A program made the translations under genes and the position numbers. Under the pieces are notes generated by a model, which was given only the letters and a program-made list of their open reading frames with translations, was not told where the DNA came from and did not search any database. From positions 1 to 64,000 of the forward strand of contig DASVWH010000107.1 in the NCBI GenBank assembly GCA_036389715.1: a DNA stretch of 64,000 bases, given 5' to 3'. How positions within the stretch are numbered: position 1 is the stretch's first letter; each line of letters starts with the position of its first letter. Positions 37,901 through 46,381 of this stretch are shown piece by piece. Source of the stretch: DASVWH01 sp036389715 (GTDB lineage Bacteria > Acidobacteriota > Blastocatellia > Pyrinomonadales > Pyrinomonadaceae).

Positions 37901-40034
37901 CAAGCAGGAGATTTATACGATGGACGCCGAAGGCGGCGACATCCAGCGCCTGACCTTCAACTCCGTTGACGACCTCACGCCCGGCTGGTCGCCCGACGGC
38001 CGCAAGATTGCTTTTACTAGTAAGCGCGATGGCAACGACGAGATTTACGTGATGAACGCCGACGGCGGCAACCAGGAGAACCTCTCCCGAAACGGGGCCG
38101 TTGACAGCCGCCCCTCCTTCTCGCCCGACGGCAAAAGAATCGTCTTCGCCAGCAACAGGGGCAATGCCGCCGCCAATTTCGATATTTACGTGATGGGAGC
38201 CGACGGCAGCAATCCCTTCAGGCTGACGGACGACCAGGCCGTTGACACAGACCCCGTCTGGTCGCCCGATGGCCGCAAGATTGCTTTTACGAGTAATCGG
38301 AGCGGCAACTTCGGCGTCTATACGATGAACGCCGACGGGAGCCTCCAGACGGAGGTGTCGCGTAACCCGTCCTTCAACGGCAAGCCCGCCTGGTCGCCCG
38401 ACGGCAGGCTGATAGCGTTCACCAGCAACCGCAGCGACTCTCTGAGCAACCCGGACATTTACGTGATGGACGCCGACGGCGGCAACCAGCGCAGGCTGAC
38501 CACTCACGCTGCCGCCGACGATGAGCCCTCCTGGTCGCCCGACGGCAAAGAGCTGGCCTTCCAGAGTGAGCGCGACGGCAACAGCGAGATTTACGTGATA
38601 GCGCCAACGGGCGAGGGACACGCCGCGCCGCAGCAGCAGGCACAGGTGCAGGGCATTCGCTCCATCGCCGTCCTGCCCTTCAAGACCCAGGGCGCAGACG
38701 GCAACAATCAATACCTGGGAATGGGTCTGGCCGACCTGCTGACCATGAAGCTCAGCCAGATTAAGCAGATCGCGGTGCGCCCGCCGAGCGCCGTCCAGCG
38801 CTACAGCGGCGCGGAGATCGACCCGCAGCAGGCCGGGCGCGAACTCGGCGTTGATTGCGTGCTCGACGGGCAGATTCAGCAGAACGGCGACCGCGTGATG
38901 GTCGTCACAAGGCTCATCAGCGTCCGCGACGGCCGCGTCCTCTGGGCCGAGAAGTTCGACCAGACCTCGACCGATATGCAGTCCGTGCAGGACAAGATTT
39001 CGGACCGGGTGGCGCGTGCCATGCTGCTCGAACTGACCAGCGACGAGCGGCGGCAGCTGGAAAAACGCTACACCGAAAACAGCGAGGCGTACCAGCTCTA
39101 TCTGATCGGCCGTTATCATTCCGGCAAGCGCACGCCCGAAGGATTGAGACAGGCCATAGAGTATTTCGGGCAGGCCATCGGGAAGGATCAGAAATACGCG
39201 CTCGCCTATGCGGGGCTGGCCGATGCCTACGGCCTGCTCGGTCTCTACGACCCGCTGACGACCAAAGACTCTTTGAGCAAGTCCAAGGAGGCGGCCCTGA
39301 AGGCCCTGGCGATAGACGACTCGCTGGCCGAAGCACACAATTCGCTGGCCTTCGTCAAGCTCTATTACGAGCGCGACCTGCGCGGCGCGGAGGACGAGTT
39401 CAAGACCGCCATCGAGCTCAAGCCCAACTACCCGACCGCCCATCACTGGTACGCCCTGGCCCTTTCGGCCATGGGCCAGCACGACCGCGCCATCTCCGAG
39501 ATCAGCCGCGCGCAGGAGCTGGACCCGCTCTCACTGATTATCAGCACGGCCGTCGGCAACATCTACTACTACGCGGGGCTTCACGACAGGGCCATCGAGC
39601 AGTGTCTGAAGACCATCGAGATGGACCAGAGGTTTGTCCCGGCCCATACCATCCTGCGACAGGCTTATGAGAAGAAGGGGATGGCCGCGGAGGCCGCCGC
39701 CGAGTATCAGAAGGAGAAGGCGCTGGCCGGGGACAGCCCCGGAATGCTGGCCAGGATGGGCCACGTTTACGCCTCGACGGGCAGGCGCGCTGAAGCCGAG
39801 AAGATCATCAACCAGCTGCTCGCCATTCGCCAGCGGCAGTTCGTCTCGGCCTACGAGATAGCGCAGCTCTATGCGCTCTTGGAAGATGAGGACCGCACCG
39901 TCGAATGGCTGGCCAAGTCCGCGGGCGAGCGCGCCATCGGCCTCGCCTTTGTCAATGTAGACCCTGATTTCAACAACCTGCGCAATAACCCGCGCTTCAA
40001 ATCTTTCCTGCAAAGCATCAGCCAGACGCCTTAG
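34956..40034 (+). CDS. large Ser/Thr protein kinase with duplicated TolB-like/TPR module and PD40 propeller
   Basis: A 1,692-residue protein. Residues 86-380 are a Hanks-type kinase (GRGGMGAVY, VAIKLIK, HRDLKPSN, DFGIAK, TPEYASPEQ). Residues about 418-550 are a TolB-N/FlgO-like domain (SIAILPFKML, YLGMGMADAI, IVRPTSAV) followed by TPR repeats to about 865. A membrane helix (residues about 920-942) is followed by five to six PD40 blades (WSPDGRKIAFTS, DIYVMDADGG). Then the TolB-like domain (SIAVLPFKTQ, from 1233) and TPR block (to the end) recur. The kinase half should be cytoplasmic and the propeller half outside. It is 9 bases after the ECF sigma gene. Confidence 0.9.
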   Translation: MTPERWKQVEEIFQSALDHTQEKRQAFIAQACAGDAPLREQVEMLVGQYEAAGSFLEVPALGDRTVATTDETVIYAGTSMIGKRIGAYKITREIGRGGMGAVYLAVRADSEFQKRVAIKLIKRGMDTDFIIRRFRNERQILASLDHPNVARLLDGGTTEDSLPYFVMEYVEGQPIHYYCDTQKLSIVERLELFRKVCSAVHYAHQNLIIHRDLKPSNILVTADGTPKLLDFGIAKILNPEMVSQSLDPTTAALRLMTPEYASPEQVRGESATVSSDVYSLGVLLYELLTDHRPYRLRSRMPAELARVICEEEPERPSVAINLIEVIPTDEAEPIEITPETVSRARGGLPEQIRRQLAGSLDNIVLKALRKEPHRRYTSVEQFSEDIRRYLEGLPVSATPYFAPSHKGEVDRQEPTTTGGRSIAILPFKMLRVEEKSDEYLGMGMADAIITKLSNIQRIIVRPTSAVIKYADGESNAVSAGHELDVNFVLDGRIQRVADRVRVTVQLVRVRDGAPLWATKFDENFTDIFEVEDSISGQVAEALMPRLTGEERELLYKRETENAKAYQAYLKGRYFWNKFTDEDLGKALEQFEEAIRLDPNYALAYVGVADYHNWAAIYGVCSPEECFPQAKAAASRALEIDDSLAEAHAALAFTTVCYDWDWVASEQRFKRALELNPNYGLTHQWYSNLLAARGRFDEAITEMKRAQQINPLSVIDQTMTGWTYYHARQYEMAIEELQKALQMDRNFGNAHMILGAVYAEVGMYDEAISMVNRSLELMEGSAVPMWVLGYTLAASGRRQKAQEVLGKLERLSGERYISPYQFAVINVGLGNYDAAFEWLEKAYESRDEWLLWLGTEPKLDALRSDPRFTSLLRRVGLAETTQTQQARDTKAEGRRDTASEQPQTVAGPLEERRWWQLSRTGMLAASIVALALVAVVGLYFYYSSRRPTRSSIVTRLTNNPAADLQPRWSPGGRRVAFVSGRDGKQEIYTMDAEGGDIQRLTFNSVDDLTPGWSPDGRKIAFTSKRDGNDEIYVMNADGGNQENLSRNGAVDSRPSFSPDGKRIVFASNRGNAAANFDIYVMGADGSNPFRLTDDQAVDTDPVWSPDGRKIAFTSNRSGNFGVYTMNADGSLQTEVSRNPSFNGKPAWSPDGRLIAFTSNRSDSLSNPDIYVMDADGGNQRRLTTHAAADDEPSWSPDGKELAFQSERDGNSEIYVIAPTGEGHAAPQQQAQVQGIRSIAVLPFKTQGADGNNQYLGMGLADLLTMKLSQIKQIAVRPPSAVQRYSGAEIDPQQAGRELGVDCVLDGQIQQNGDRVMVVTRLISVRDGRVLWAEKFDQTSTDMQSVQDKISDRVARAMLLELTSDERRQLEKRYTENSEAYQLYLIGRYHSGKRTPEGLRQAIEYFGQAIGKDQKYALAYAGLADAYGLLGLYDPLTTKDSLSKSKEAALKALAIDDSLAEAHNSLAFVKLYYERDLRGAEDEFKTAIELKPNYPTAHHWYALALSAMGQHDRAISEISRAQELDPLSLIISTAVGNIYYYAGLHDRAIEQCLKTIEMDQRFVPAHTILRQAYEKKGMAAEAAAEYQKEKALAGDSPGMLARMGHVYASTGRRAEAEKIINQLLAIRQRQFVSAYEIAQLYALLEDEDRTVEWLAKSAGERAIGLAFVNVDPDFNNLRNNPRFKSFLQSISQTP

Positions 40035-40035
40035 C

Positions 40036-40105
40036 TTGCCTGCTGGTCTGCCTGCTTGCCTGCCTGTTAGCCTGCCTGCTGGTCTGCCTGTCAGCTCGCC
40101 TGCGC
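40036..40105. repeat. short tandem repeat of TGCCTG-type units after the kinase gene
   Basis: TGCCTGCTGGTC occurs twice within a run of GCCTGC/TTGCCTGCC variants, beginning right after the kinase stop codon and reaching the end of the convergent gene. Role unknown. Confidence 0.6.
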
Positions 40106-40399
40106 CCGCATCAGCGAGGGCCTTGCGTCCAGGCGGGCACGGATGCGCCGAACCCTGCGCGAGACCCGCGCCTGACTGTAATAATAGGGGCCGCGCATCT
40201 CCCAGCTCTGCGTGTCGAAGAGACGATGAGCGCCGCAATTAAGGCACGCGCGATAGCTCTCGCCTTCGTGCGTAAAGGGCCTGCTCATCTCCGTGTGCCA
40301 GCAGCCGAACAATCTGGTGATGTAGCCTTCCACGCTCGTCGCCAGCTGACCCGTCAATTCCATCTCGCTCTGATAATTCTTTTCCGCTACTGCGTTCAT
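40091..40399 (-). CDS. small conserved-looking protein with CxxC-type Cys (unknown function)
   Basis: About 102 residues if it starts at ATG 40399 (GGAGG 13 bases upstream; open to 40450). The core reads FGCWHTEMSRPFTHEGESY, then RACLNCGAHRLFDTQSWEM and GPYYY: a pattern I associate with small acidobacterial proteins of unknown role. The Cys-His and CxxC elements could hold a metal. The C-terminal third is Arg rich (VSRRVRRIRARLDARP). No signal or membrane segment. It is convergent with the large kinase gene. Confidence 0.6.
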   Translation of the reverse strand: MNAVAEKNYQSEMELTGQLATSVEGYITRLFGCWHTEMSRPFTHEGESYRACLNCGAHRLFDTQSWEMRGPYYYSQARVSRRVRRIRARLDARPSLMRAQAS

Positions 40400-40671
40400 G
40401 GCTTTCTCATGACCTCCACCTACTAACGCGGAAACCTTGCCCCGGTTCAATCACACGCCGGAGCGACTCGCCTCATATCCGCCAGCGCCGTCAAGACCGC
40501 TCTTTAAAAGCAGCGCCATTCGATGGACGGAATCGCCGCTGCCGGACTTCTCGAACAGCTCGCGCAGACTAACGGCTCCCGCGGGCCTGGAAAAAAAGTT
40601 CCCGGCAGTGATTGTTTCCCCGGCCGGACTACGCGTTATGAGATGAAGGCTTAAACGGGAGGTGCGAATTT

Positions 40672-41649
40672 ATGATTAACGGTGACAACACGAAAGGCTT
40701 ACCAGCGGCGGGCGAAGCCGGAGCGCGTTCGGACCGGGCGGTGCGAGGGGGCATCGAGCAGGGATTCGGCAGCCGTGCGCTCGGGCGCATCATGCTCGCA
40801 GACAGAATCTTCCTCTTCAGAAAATCGTTCGTCGGGCTGGCATTGATGCTCGCCTTCGCCGGGCTGGCCCTGGCGCAGGGGATGAGGACGGACCGCAGGT
40901 CCAGGCTCTCTCTGGAAGATCGAGCGATTCCGGCGGCCGACAGGACTTCCGGCCCCTCTAGCCTGAGAACATACTCGGCTCCGAGCCAGCCGCTCGGCAA
41001 CGGCTCGGCCCGCTCCTGGGTGAGCGTGGACGGCCAGGGCAATCCGACGGCCATCGGCGTCAGCTTTAGCGAAGATGCGCTCTCGGGCCTCCCGGCCGAG
41101 CCTCGTCCGGGACAGGAAGGGACGGAATTGACGCTCTTACTGCCGCGCCAGGCCGCGCCCTTCAATCACATCGGGCTCGACTGGAATCCGAAGGGCCATT
41201 CGCCCGCGGGCATCTACGATGTGCCGCACCTGGATTTCCATTTTTACCTGATTACGCCGCAGCAGCGCGAGAGCATCAAGGGCGTCGGCGACGACCTGCC
41301 GCGGGCGAGCAAGCCTCTGGCGGCCGAGTATCTCCCGGCGGGCTATATCATGCCGCCCGGAACGGTCGTCCCGCGCATGGGAGCGCACCTGATTGACGCG
41401 CAGTCGGGCGAGCTGCACGGCTCTGCCTTTACGAGGACGTTCCTCTACGGCAGCTACGACGGCAATCTGATTTTTGCCGAGCCGATGATAACGAAGTCTT
41501 TCCTTGAGACGAAAACGAACGTCACGGAGTTTCTCAAGCTCCCGGCGAAGTACGCGGTCGCGGGCTATTACCCGACGCGGTACAGCATCAAGTATGACGC
41601 GGCGACCAGGGAATACACGGTTGCGCTCGAAGGAATGGTTCGCAGATAA
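40672..41649 (+). CDS. exported TTHB210-like (DUF5602) protein
   Basis: A 325-residue protein from ATG 40672, which has GGGAGG 9 bases upstream. The hydrophobic signal (FVGLALMLAFAGLALAQG) lies 50 residues in, so an ATG at 40792 would give a more usual signal peptide; the ribosome binding site favours the longer form. The DUF5602/TTHB210-like core is clear: GLDWNPKGHSPAGIYDVPHLDFHFYLI, then GTVVPRMGAHLID and TFLYGSYDGNLIFAEPM. His-rich segments suggest metal binding. In Thermus thermophilus the family member is controlled by an ECF sigma. Role unknown. Confidence 0.75.
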   Translation: MINGDNTKGLPAAGEAGARSDRAVRGGIEQGFGSRALGRIMLADRIFLFRKSFVGLALMLAFAGLALAQGMRTDRRSRLSLEDRAIPAADRTSGPSSLRTYSAPSQPLGNGSARSWVSVDGQGNPTAIGVSFSEDALSGLPAEPRPGQEGTELTLLLPRQAAPFNHIGLDWNPKGHSPAGIYDVPHLDFHFYLITPQQRESIKGVGDDLPRASKPLAAEYLPAGYIMPPGTVVPRMGAHLIDAQSGELHGSAFTRTFLYGSYDGNLIFAEPMITKSFLETKTNVTEFLKLPAKYAVAGYYPTRYSIKYDAATREYTVALEGMVRR

Positions 41650-41735
41650 AGTTTTTTGCACGGGCCGGAGAATGGTTTGCACGGGCCGGAGGGCTTGCGG
41701 AAGTTTGGGCTGACAGAAGTTTGGGCTGGCTTTCG
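41642..41735. repeat. two kinds of direct repeats after the DUF5602 gene
   Basis: TTTGCACGGGCCGGAG occurs twice about 20 bases apart, followed by two copies of GAAGTTTGGGCTG about 17 bases apart. The first copy begins at the end of the coding sequence. Confidence 0.65.
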
Positions 41736-41776
41736 GCGGTGGCCGACTTGGGCGAGGCGGCCGCCGCCGGGGGGCG

Positions 41777-41825
41777 CAAAGAGGGCGTCAAGGGTTTGAG
41801 CAATCAACCTTGAGCGCCCTCTTTG
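41777..41825. terminator. bidirectional terminator between DUF5602 and nucleotidase genes
   Basis: CAAAGAGGGCG pairs with CGCCCTCTTTG (11 bases), continued after a one-base bulge by TCAAGG/CCTTGA. It lies between converging genes. Confidence 0.75.
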
Positions 41826-41857
41826 TCTGTCTGCGCGCCGACTCGGCTTACTGCGGC

Positions 41858-43531
41858 TTACTGCGGCAGGAGACGCCAGTTATTGGTCGGCTCGGCCGGG
41901 ATGCGCTTGTGCCGCTCGACCCAGTCTATGATGAGGTCGCGTATCTCCTCGCTGGAGCGTGAGACGACCGCAGCGTCTTTGTACATCGTGTAGCCGCCGC
42001 CGCCGTTGACGCGATAGTTATTGACGGCCAGCTTGAGCTTCTGCGCGGGGTCGAGCGGCTTGCCTTGAAAGCGCAGGTTCTCGATTCGCTGGCCAATGGG
42101 CTTTGTGATGTCCAGGTCATAGGTCACGCCTTCGGCGATATCGAAGTTAAAAGCCGGAATCTTTTCGTCAACCAGGTCGGACGGGCGCTTGTTGGGCACG
42201 TAGGCGAGAAAATATTTGGCCGAGTGTTCGAGCGCGTCCTTGAGCTGTGCCCCCGTGACTTCGAGCACGACCAGCGTGTTCTCGTAGACGTAGAGCCCGG
42301 CGATGTCGCGCACCGTCACAGGGCCCTTGGCGATACGCGCCTGCTGGTTGAAATTCGCCGCCATCGAAACGTCCGCCTTGCCCGCCTCCAACTGCACGCG
42401 CTGAATCAGGTCCAGAATGGCCGTATCGTGAAAGCGCGCGTCCTGGGCCGTCAGGTCGGCGTCCGATTCGCCGATGACGCGTCCGAGCCAGCTCTGAGTC
42501 TCGCGGTCGTAGGGCTCGGCGAGCCTGGCTATCTCCTCGTCCGGTTTGACGGAATCATCCGTCGGGATGGTCCGCGCCGACTTGGCGACCACGCGCCAGC
42601 GAGCGCCCGCCCCGCCTTCGGCCTTTTCCAGGTAAACGTCAACGCGCGCCAGGTGTCGTCCCCAGTAGTTGGCCTGAGCAAGGAGCACGCCGTTGATTAA
42701 GAGGTCGGGCACTTCGCGGTGCGTGTGGCCCATCAGGATCACGTCCACGCCGGGCACTTGCTCTGCAATCCGAACGGCCGCGTTCTCGTTGGCGACATTG
42801 CCTGGAAAGGCTTCGCCTGTGCGCAAATCCTCTTCGAGCCCCATGTGCATGGCGATGACGACGAGGTCAACGCGCTCTTTCGCGCGCAGCACGCCGACCC
42901 ACCGGCGGGCTTCGCCGACCGTTTCGCGGAATTCCAGCCCGGCATAATTCTGCGCGTTCTCCCAGTTCGGAATGCCTGGCGTCGTCAGGCCGAGGATGCC
43001 GACGCGGACGCCGTTCACTTCCTTGACCAGGTAGGGCTCGTAGGCCGTCCGGTTCGTGCCCTTGCGGTAGGTGTTGGCCGAGAGCCAGGGAAACTTCGCC
43101 TCGCCGCGCGCCTTCTCCAACACCTGAAGGCCGAAGTTGTACTCGTGATTGCCGATGGCCATCGCGTCATAGTGAAGCGCGTTCATCGCGAGCATCATCG
43201 GGTCGGGCGGGCGATTGTTCTTCCGGTTGTGATAGTACTCTAGCGGCGTGCCCTGAATCGTGTCGCCCGAATCGAGCAGGAGCAGGTTCGGGTTATCCTT
43301 GCGCGCGCGCTTAACCAGGGTTGCAATCTTGGCAAGGCCGCGATTGTCCGCCTTGTTCGTGTAGTAATCTACGGGGAGAATATTGCCGTGCAGGTCCGTC
43401 GTCGAAAGAATCGTGACCTGCGCGCGCAGGGGAGGGTTCGCGGCATTCCCGGCCGGGGTCGAGACCATTAGGGCGAGCGCCAGCGCCAGGCCCGGCGGCA
43501 GAATTAGAGCGAAAGACCTTTTAATCCTCAT
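41858..43531 (-). CDS. 5'-nucleotidase/2',3'-cyclic phosphodiesterase family metallophosphatase
   Basis: About 557 residues. Starts at 43543 and 43531 are both possible; AAGGAG touches the first ATG and is 12 bases before the second. A signal peptide (FALILPPGLALALALMVS) is followed by the metallophosphatase domain with STTDLHGN, LLDSGDTIQGTP, AIGNHEYNFG, AMHMGLEEDL and MGHTHRE, giving the dinuclear metal ligands. The C-terminal 5_nucleotid_C domain has SMAANFNQQARI, LYVYENTLVV and NNYRVNGGGGYTMYKDA. It probably releases phosphate from nucleotides in the periplasm (UshA/CpdB-like). It stands alone. Confidence 0.88.
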   Translation of the reverse strand: MRIKRSFALILPPGLALALALMVSTPAGNAANPPLRAQVTILSTTDLHGNILPVDYYTNKADNRGLAKIATLVKRARKDNPNLLLLDSGDTIQGTPLEYYHNRKNNRPPDPMMLAMNALHYDAMAIGNHEYNFGLQVLEKARGEAKFPWLSANTYRKGTNRTAYEPYLVKEVNGVRVGILGLTTPGIPNWENAQNYAGLEFRETVGEARRWVGVLRAKERVDLVVIAMHMGLEEDLRTGEAFPGNVANENAAVRIAEQVPGVDVILMGHTHREVPDLLINGVLLAQANYWGRHLARVDVYLEKAEGGAGARWRVVAKSARTIPTDDSVKPDEEIARLAEPYDRETQSWLGRVIGESDADLTAQDARFHDTAILDLIQRVQLEAGKADVSMAANFNQQARIAKGPVTVRDIAGLYVYENTLVVLEVTGAQLKDALEHSAKYFLAYVPNKRPSDLVDEKIPAFNFDIAEGVTYDLDITKPIGQRIENLRFQGKPLDPAQKLKLAVNNYRVNGGGGYTMYKDAAVVSRSSEEIRDLIIDWVERHKRIPAEPTNNWRLLPQ

Positions 43532-43590
43532 CCTGTTATTCATCTCCTTAGGCGAAGGGTGGCGGCCTTCGGGGCCGGGCTTAGAGAGGC

Positions 43591-45255
43591 TCAGCGAGCG
43601 GCATAAACTTCGGCGGCAATCGCGCCTTCGACCGGAACTTCGTAGACCTTCTCGAACCGCTCACGGACCAGCTTAATCTTCTCCTGATTCTCGAAATAGA
43701 CGCGCCCGCGCTGGACGATGATAAAGGTCGGCCCGGAGATTTGCGCCGGGTCGAAATCCCTTGCCGAGAGCACGCGCGAGGCCAGGTCCGCACGGCCGAA
43801 CTTTTGCAGGTAGTAGCGAAAGACGCCGGGCGTCTCGCCCGCAATCGCAGAGCCCTGCGGCGCGCGGGCGCAGACCAAACCGATGGCCTCGCGCAGGCCG
43901 TCGTCGTAAAACTCGTCGTGCGGAAAGAAATAGCCGACCCGGCCGCCCCCCAGCGCGTTCGTGTAAGTCGCGTAGTGCGGGCAGTTAGCGTAGGCCGTCC
44001 AGGCCGGAAAGGCCAGGAAGAGGAGCATTGCGGCGGCGCTCATCCAGCGCAGCGCGCGCTCCTCGCCTCCCGTCTTAAAGAGCGCCGCGGCCCACCCGAT
44101 GAGCGCCGTGATGCCGACGGCCGCGATCATGTAGACGAACGGCATCAGGCTCAGCGTGTAGCGCAGCCACTTCGCGCCGATCAGCGAGTAGGGGACTATC
44201 CAGAGCAGGAACATCAGGAGCAGGAAGGCGTGGCCCGGATGCCGCCAGCCGCGGACGCAGCGCACCAGCCCCGCGATAAACGCCGCGAGCACCGGCAGCG
44301 GCACTTTAATCAACAGAAAGAGCGCGTAGAAGTAAGGCGGAGTTCCCCAGAAGGGCGTGCTCGACATCGTGTTCTTGTAGAGATGATCGCCCATCAGGTA
44401 GCCCGTATGCGTCAGCAGCTGCTCGCTCGTGTAAGCGTTCAGGTAGGCCCAGGTTTGCGGGAGGAGGACGGCCGGGTTGGCCAGCAGAAACGCGACCGCT
44501 CCCATCACGTAAAAGGCGAGCGGCGTCCGGCCGGAAGGCTCGCCGGGCTCGCGCCTGCGCACGCGAAAGTAGTGATGATAGAGCGCGTTTAAGCCGACGT
44601 AGTGCGGGAAATACTTAGAGGCCAGCATCAGCCCGAAGGACGCGCCGCTCAGGATATAGTTGCGCCGCTTACCCGCGCGGTCGTGCCCGCCGAGCTGCTT
44701 GGCGCGGACGTAAAAGTAGAAGGCGAAGAGCATGAAGAAGACCAGCAGCGTGTCTTCCTTGGCGATGCGGTTATAGGTGATGGCGTTGATGCCGAACGTC
44801 CAGAGCGCGGCGGCCAGGAGCCCCGTCCGGCGGTCGAAGAAGGCCATCGTCAGCAGAAAGAGCGGGACGGCCGTCAGCGCGCCGAACAGGATGTTGGGGA
44901 ACCTGAGCGCGGCTTCGTCGCTGATGGGACGAGCCTGGCCGTTGCCGCCGCTGTTCCAGGCCCGCTGCGCCTCCAGCGAGACGAACATCAGGGCCTTCAT
45001 CAACATCGGGTGCTCTGCGTTGGGCGTGATGTCGCCGCGCGCGTAAGCCTGCACGGCCTCTATCTTGTTGATCTCGTCTTCGGCGAAGCCGATGCGCTCG
45101 ATGCCGTTTAAGCGCAGGCCGAAGCCGAGCAGCACCAGCGCCGCCAGCGCCAGGATAATGCCCCGCTCACGCGTCACGGAGAAGCGGTGCGGCATCGCTT
45201 TCGGCGAAGCAATCGCTTCGCTTCCGACAGAATCTATTTCGACAGAATGCGACAA
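43591..45255 (-). CDS. ArnT/PMT-like glycosyltransferase family 39 membrane protein
   Basis: About 554 residues from a TTG at 45255 (AAGGTGA 5 bases upstream); an ATG at 45195 is the alternative. Ten or more membrane helices. The first periplasmic loop contains GFAEDEINKIEA, with the acidic pair typical of GT-C enzymes, and EHPMLMKAL. The family moves sugars from polyprenyl phosphate carriers to lipids, proteins or polysaccharides on the outer side of the membrane. It lies 40 bases after a flippase/LPG-synthase-like membrane protein on the same strand, a pairing often seen in lipid glycosylation. Confidence 0.8.
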   Translation of the reverse strand: MSHSVEIDSVGSEAIASPKAMPHRFSVTRERGIILALAALVLLGFGLRLNGIERIGFAEDEINKIEAVQAYARGDITPNAEHPMLMKALMFVSLEAQRAWNSGGNGQARPISDEAALRFPNILFGALTAVPLFLLTMAFFDRRTGLLAAALWTFGINAITYNRIAKEDTLLVFFMLFAFYFYVRAKQLGGHDRAGKRRNYILSGASFGLMLASKYFPHYVGLNALYHHYFRVRRREPGEPSGRTPLAFYVMGAVAFLLANPAVLLPQTWAYLNAYTSEQLLTHTGYLMGDHLYKNTMSSTPFWGTPPYFYALFLLIKVPLPVLAAFIAGLVRCVRGWRHPGHAFLLLMFLLWIVPYSLIGAKWLRYTLSLMPFVYMIAAVGITALIGWAAALFKTGGEERALRWMSAAAMLLFLAFPAWTAYANCPHYATYTNALGGGRVGYFFPHDEFYDDGLREAIGLVCARAPQGSAIAGETPGVFRYYLQKFGRADLASRVLSARDFDPAQISGPTFIIVQRGRVYFENQEKIKLVRERFEKVYEVPVEGAIAAEVYAAR

Positions 45256-45295
45256 TAAATCACCTTCGGCAAATTTAGAGAGCTCAACGATTGAC

Positions 45296-46381
45296 TCAAC
45301 CGGACTCGCCCGCGGGCTCAGGCCCGATCCCCAGTTCGTTTGCGACTACCGCTTCCGACTCTTCCGTAACGGCCTGCGCCGAGAGGCCGCGCGGGATCAG
45401 AAAGGCCACGCCGAGCGCCGTCCAGCAGATGATGCGCGCCTTGCGGATGATGGCCAGCGCCGTGCCCGTGTCCTTGCCGAACTTCAAAACCTTCGTCACC
45501 CAGCCCGACCCGGCCTCGTCAACCCCCGCGCGGAACGGCACGAACTTGAAGACCACGTTGATGATCCGGTTGACGGATTCGAGCACGTAGGCGGCCAGGA
45601 AGGTCACGTCGTGGCTGATGAAGGAGAGCGTGACGTAAACCTCCAGCACGCCCGCCAGGTGAAAGGAAACCTCCAGCAGCATAATCAAAGCGCACCGCGC
45701 CCTGTGCCGCGAGTAGAAATTGTAGACGGTATCCTCGACGGCGTTCGTGTTCTCGCGCTGCTTCTCTTTGAGAAAGCGCTGGCCCAGGCGATTGCGGCGC
45801 AGGCGCTCGAAGGCGGCGCTCAGAAATCGCCAGCGCAGGCGAAAGACTATGAAGCCGAAGATGATGATGGCGACGACTACGCCGAGCGAGATGAGGCTCA
45901 TCAATCGCAGGCCGTGCGTCAGCGGAAAGCTCAGCAGCAGGCAGACGATGCCGGAAAAGATGAAGAGGGCGACCGACAGGCTGTAGAAGAGGTTCTGGAC
46001 GGCCAGCGCCGAGACGGCGACCAGCAGCGGCACGCGGTCGCGGACCAGCGCGGCCTTCGTCGGCTCGCTAGCGACCAGGCCGAGCGGCGTCAGGTTGCCC
46101 ATCGCGTCGCCGACGACGTAGGCGCGGAAGGCATCCCGAAAGCGCAGGCGATGCCGCTCTTCAAAGCAGAGCATCCAGCCGAGCGTGCGCACGACGTAGC
46201 GGATGGCGGAGATGGCCAGAATCAGGAGAAAGCCCGCGCCCAGTTTCCTGAACTCCGCGGCGATTTTCGCGGGCCCCGTGCTCTGTATCAGGTAGACGAA
46301 GAGCAGGAGCCCGACGACGGCGAAGAGCATTCCGAGCGGAGTAAATCTCCCGGCCCTTTTTTTATCTGCGGTCTGATTCAT
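45296..46381 (-). CDS. lysylphosphatidylglycerol synthase transmembrane domain (YbhN/UPF0104) family protein
   Basis: A 361-residue integral membrane protein with about eight helices. Typical blocks are ILAISAIRYVVRTLGWMLCF, FRDAFRAYVVGDAMGNLTPLGLVASEP and SLSVALFIFSGIV, and VTFLAAYVLESVNRIINVVFKFVPFRAGVDEAG. This is the flippase-like half of MprF without the synthase domain. Such proteins are thought to move or present lipids across the inner membrane. It is followed 40 bases later by a GT39 enzyme, so the two probably serve one envelope-glycolipid step (inference). Confidence 0.82.
   Translation of the reverse strand: MNQTADKKRAGRFTPLGMLFAVVGLLLFVYLIQSTGPAKIAAEFRKLGAGFLLILAISAIRYVVRTLGWMLCFEERHRLRFRDAFRAYVVGDAMGNLTPLGLVASEPTKAALVRDRVPLLVAVSALAVQNLFYSLSVALFIFSGIVCLLLSFPLTHGLRLMSLISLGVVVAIIIFGFIVFRLRWRFLSAAFERLRRNRLGQRFLKEKQRENTNAVEDTVYNFYSRHRARCALIMLLEVSFHLAGVLEVYVTLSFISHDVTFLAAYVLESVNRIINVVFKFVPFRAGVDEAGSGWVTKVLKFGKDTGTALAIIRKARIICWTALGVAFLIPRGLSAQAVTEESEAVVANELGIGPEPAGESG

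Noticed and set aside
37374..39482. A 702-codon open frame antisense to the large kinase
   Set aside because: Same reason: it lies wholly over PD40 and TPR coding and has no recognisable domain.
40437..40646. A 69-codon plus-strand frame in the gap before the DUF5602 gene
   Set aside because: Pro/Ser/Arg-rich composition typical of chance GC-rich frames and no ribosome binding site.
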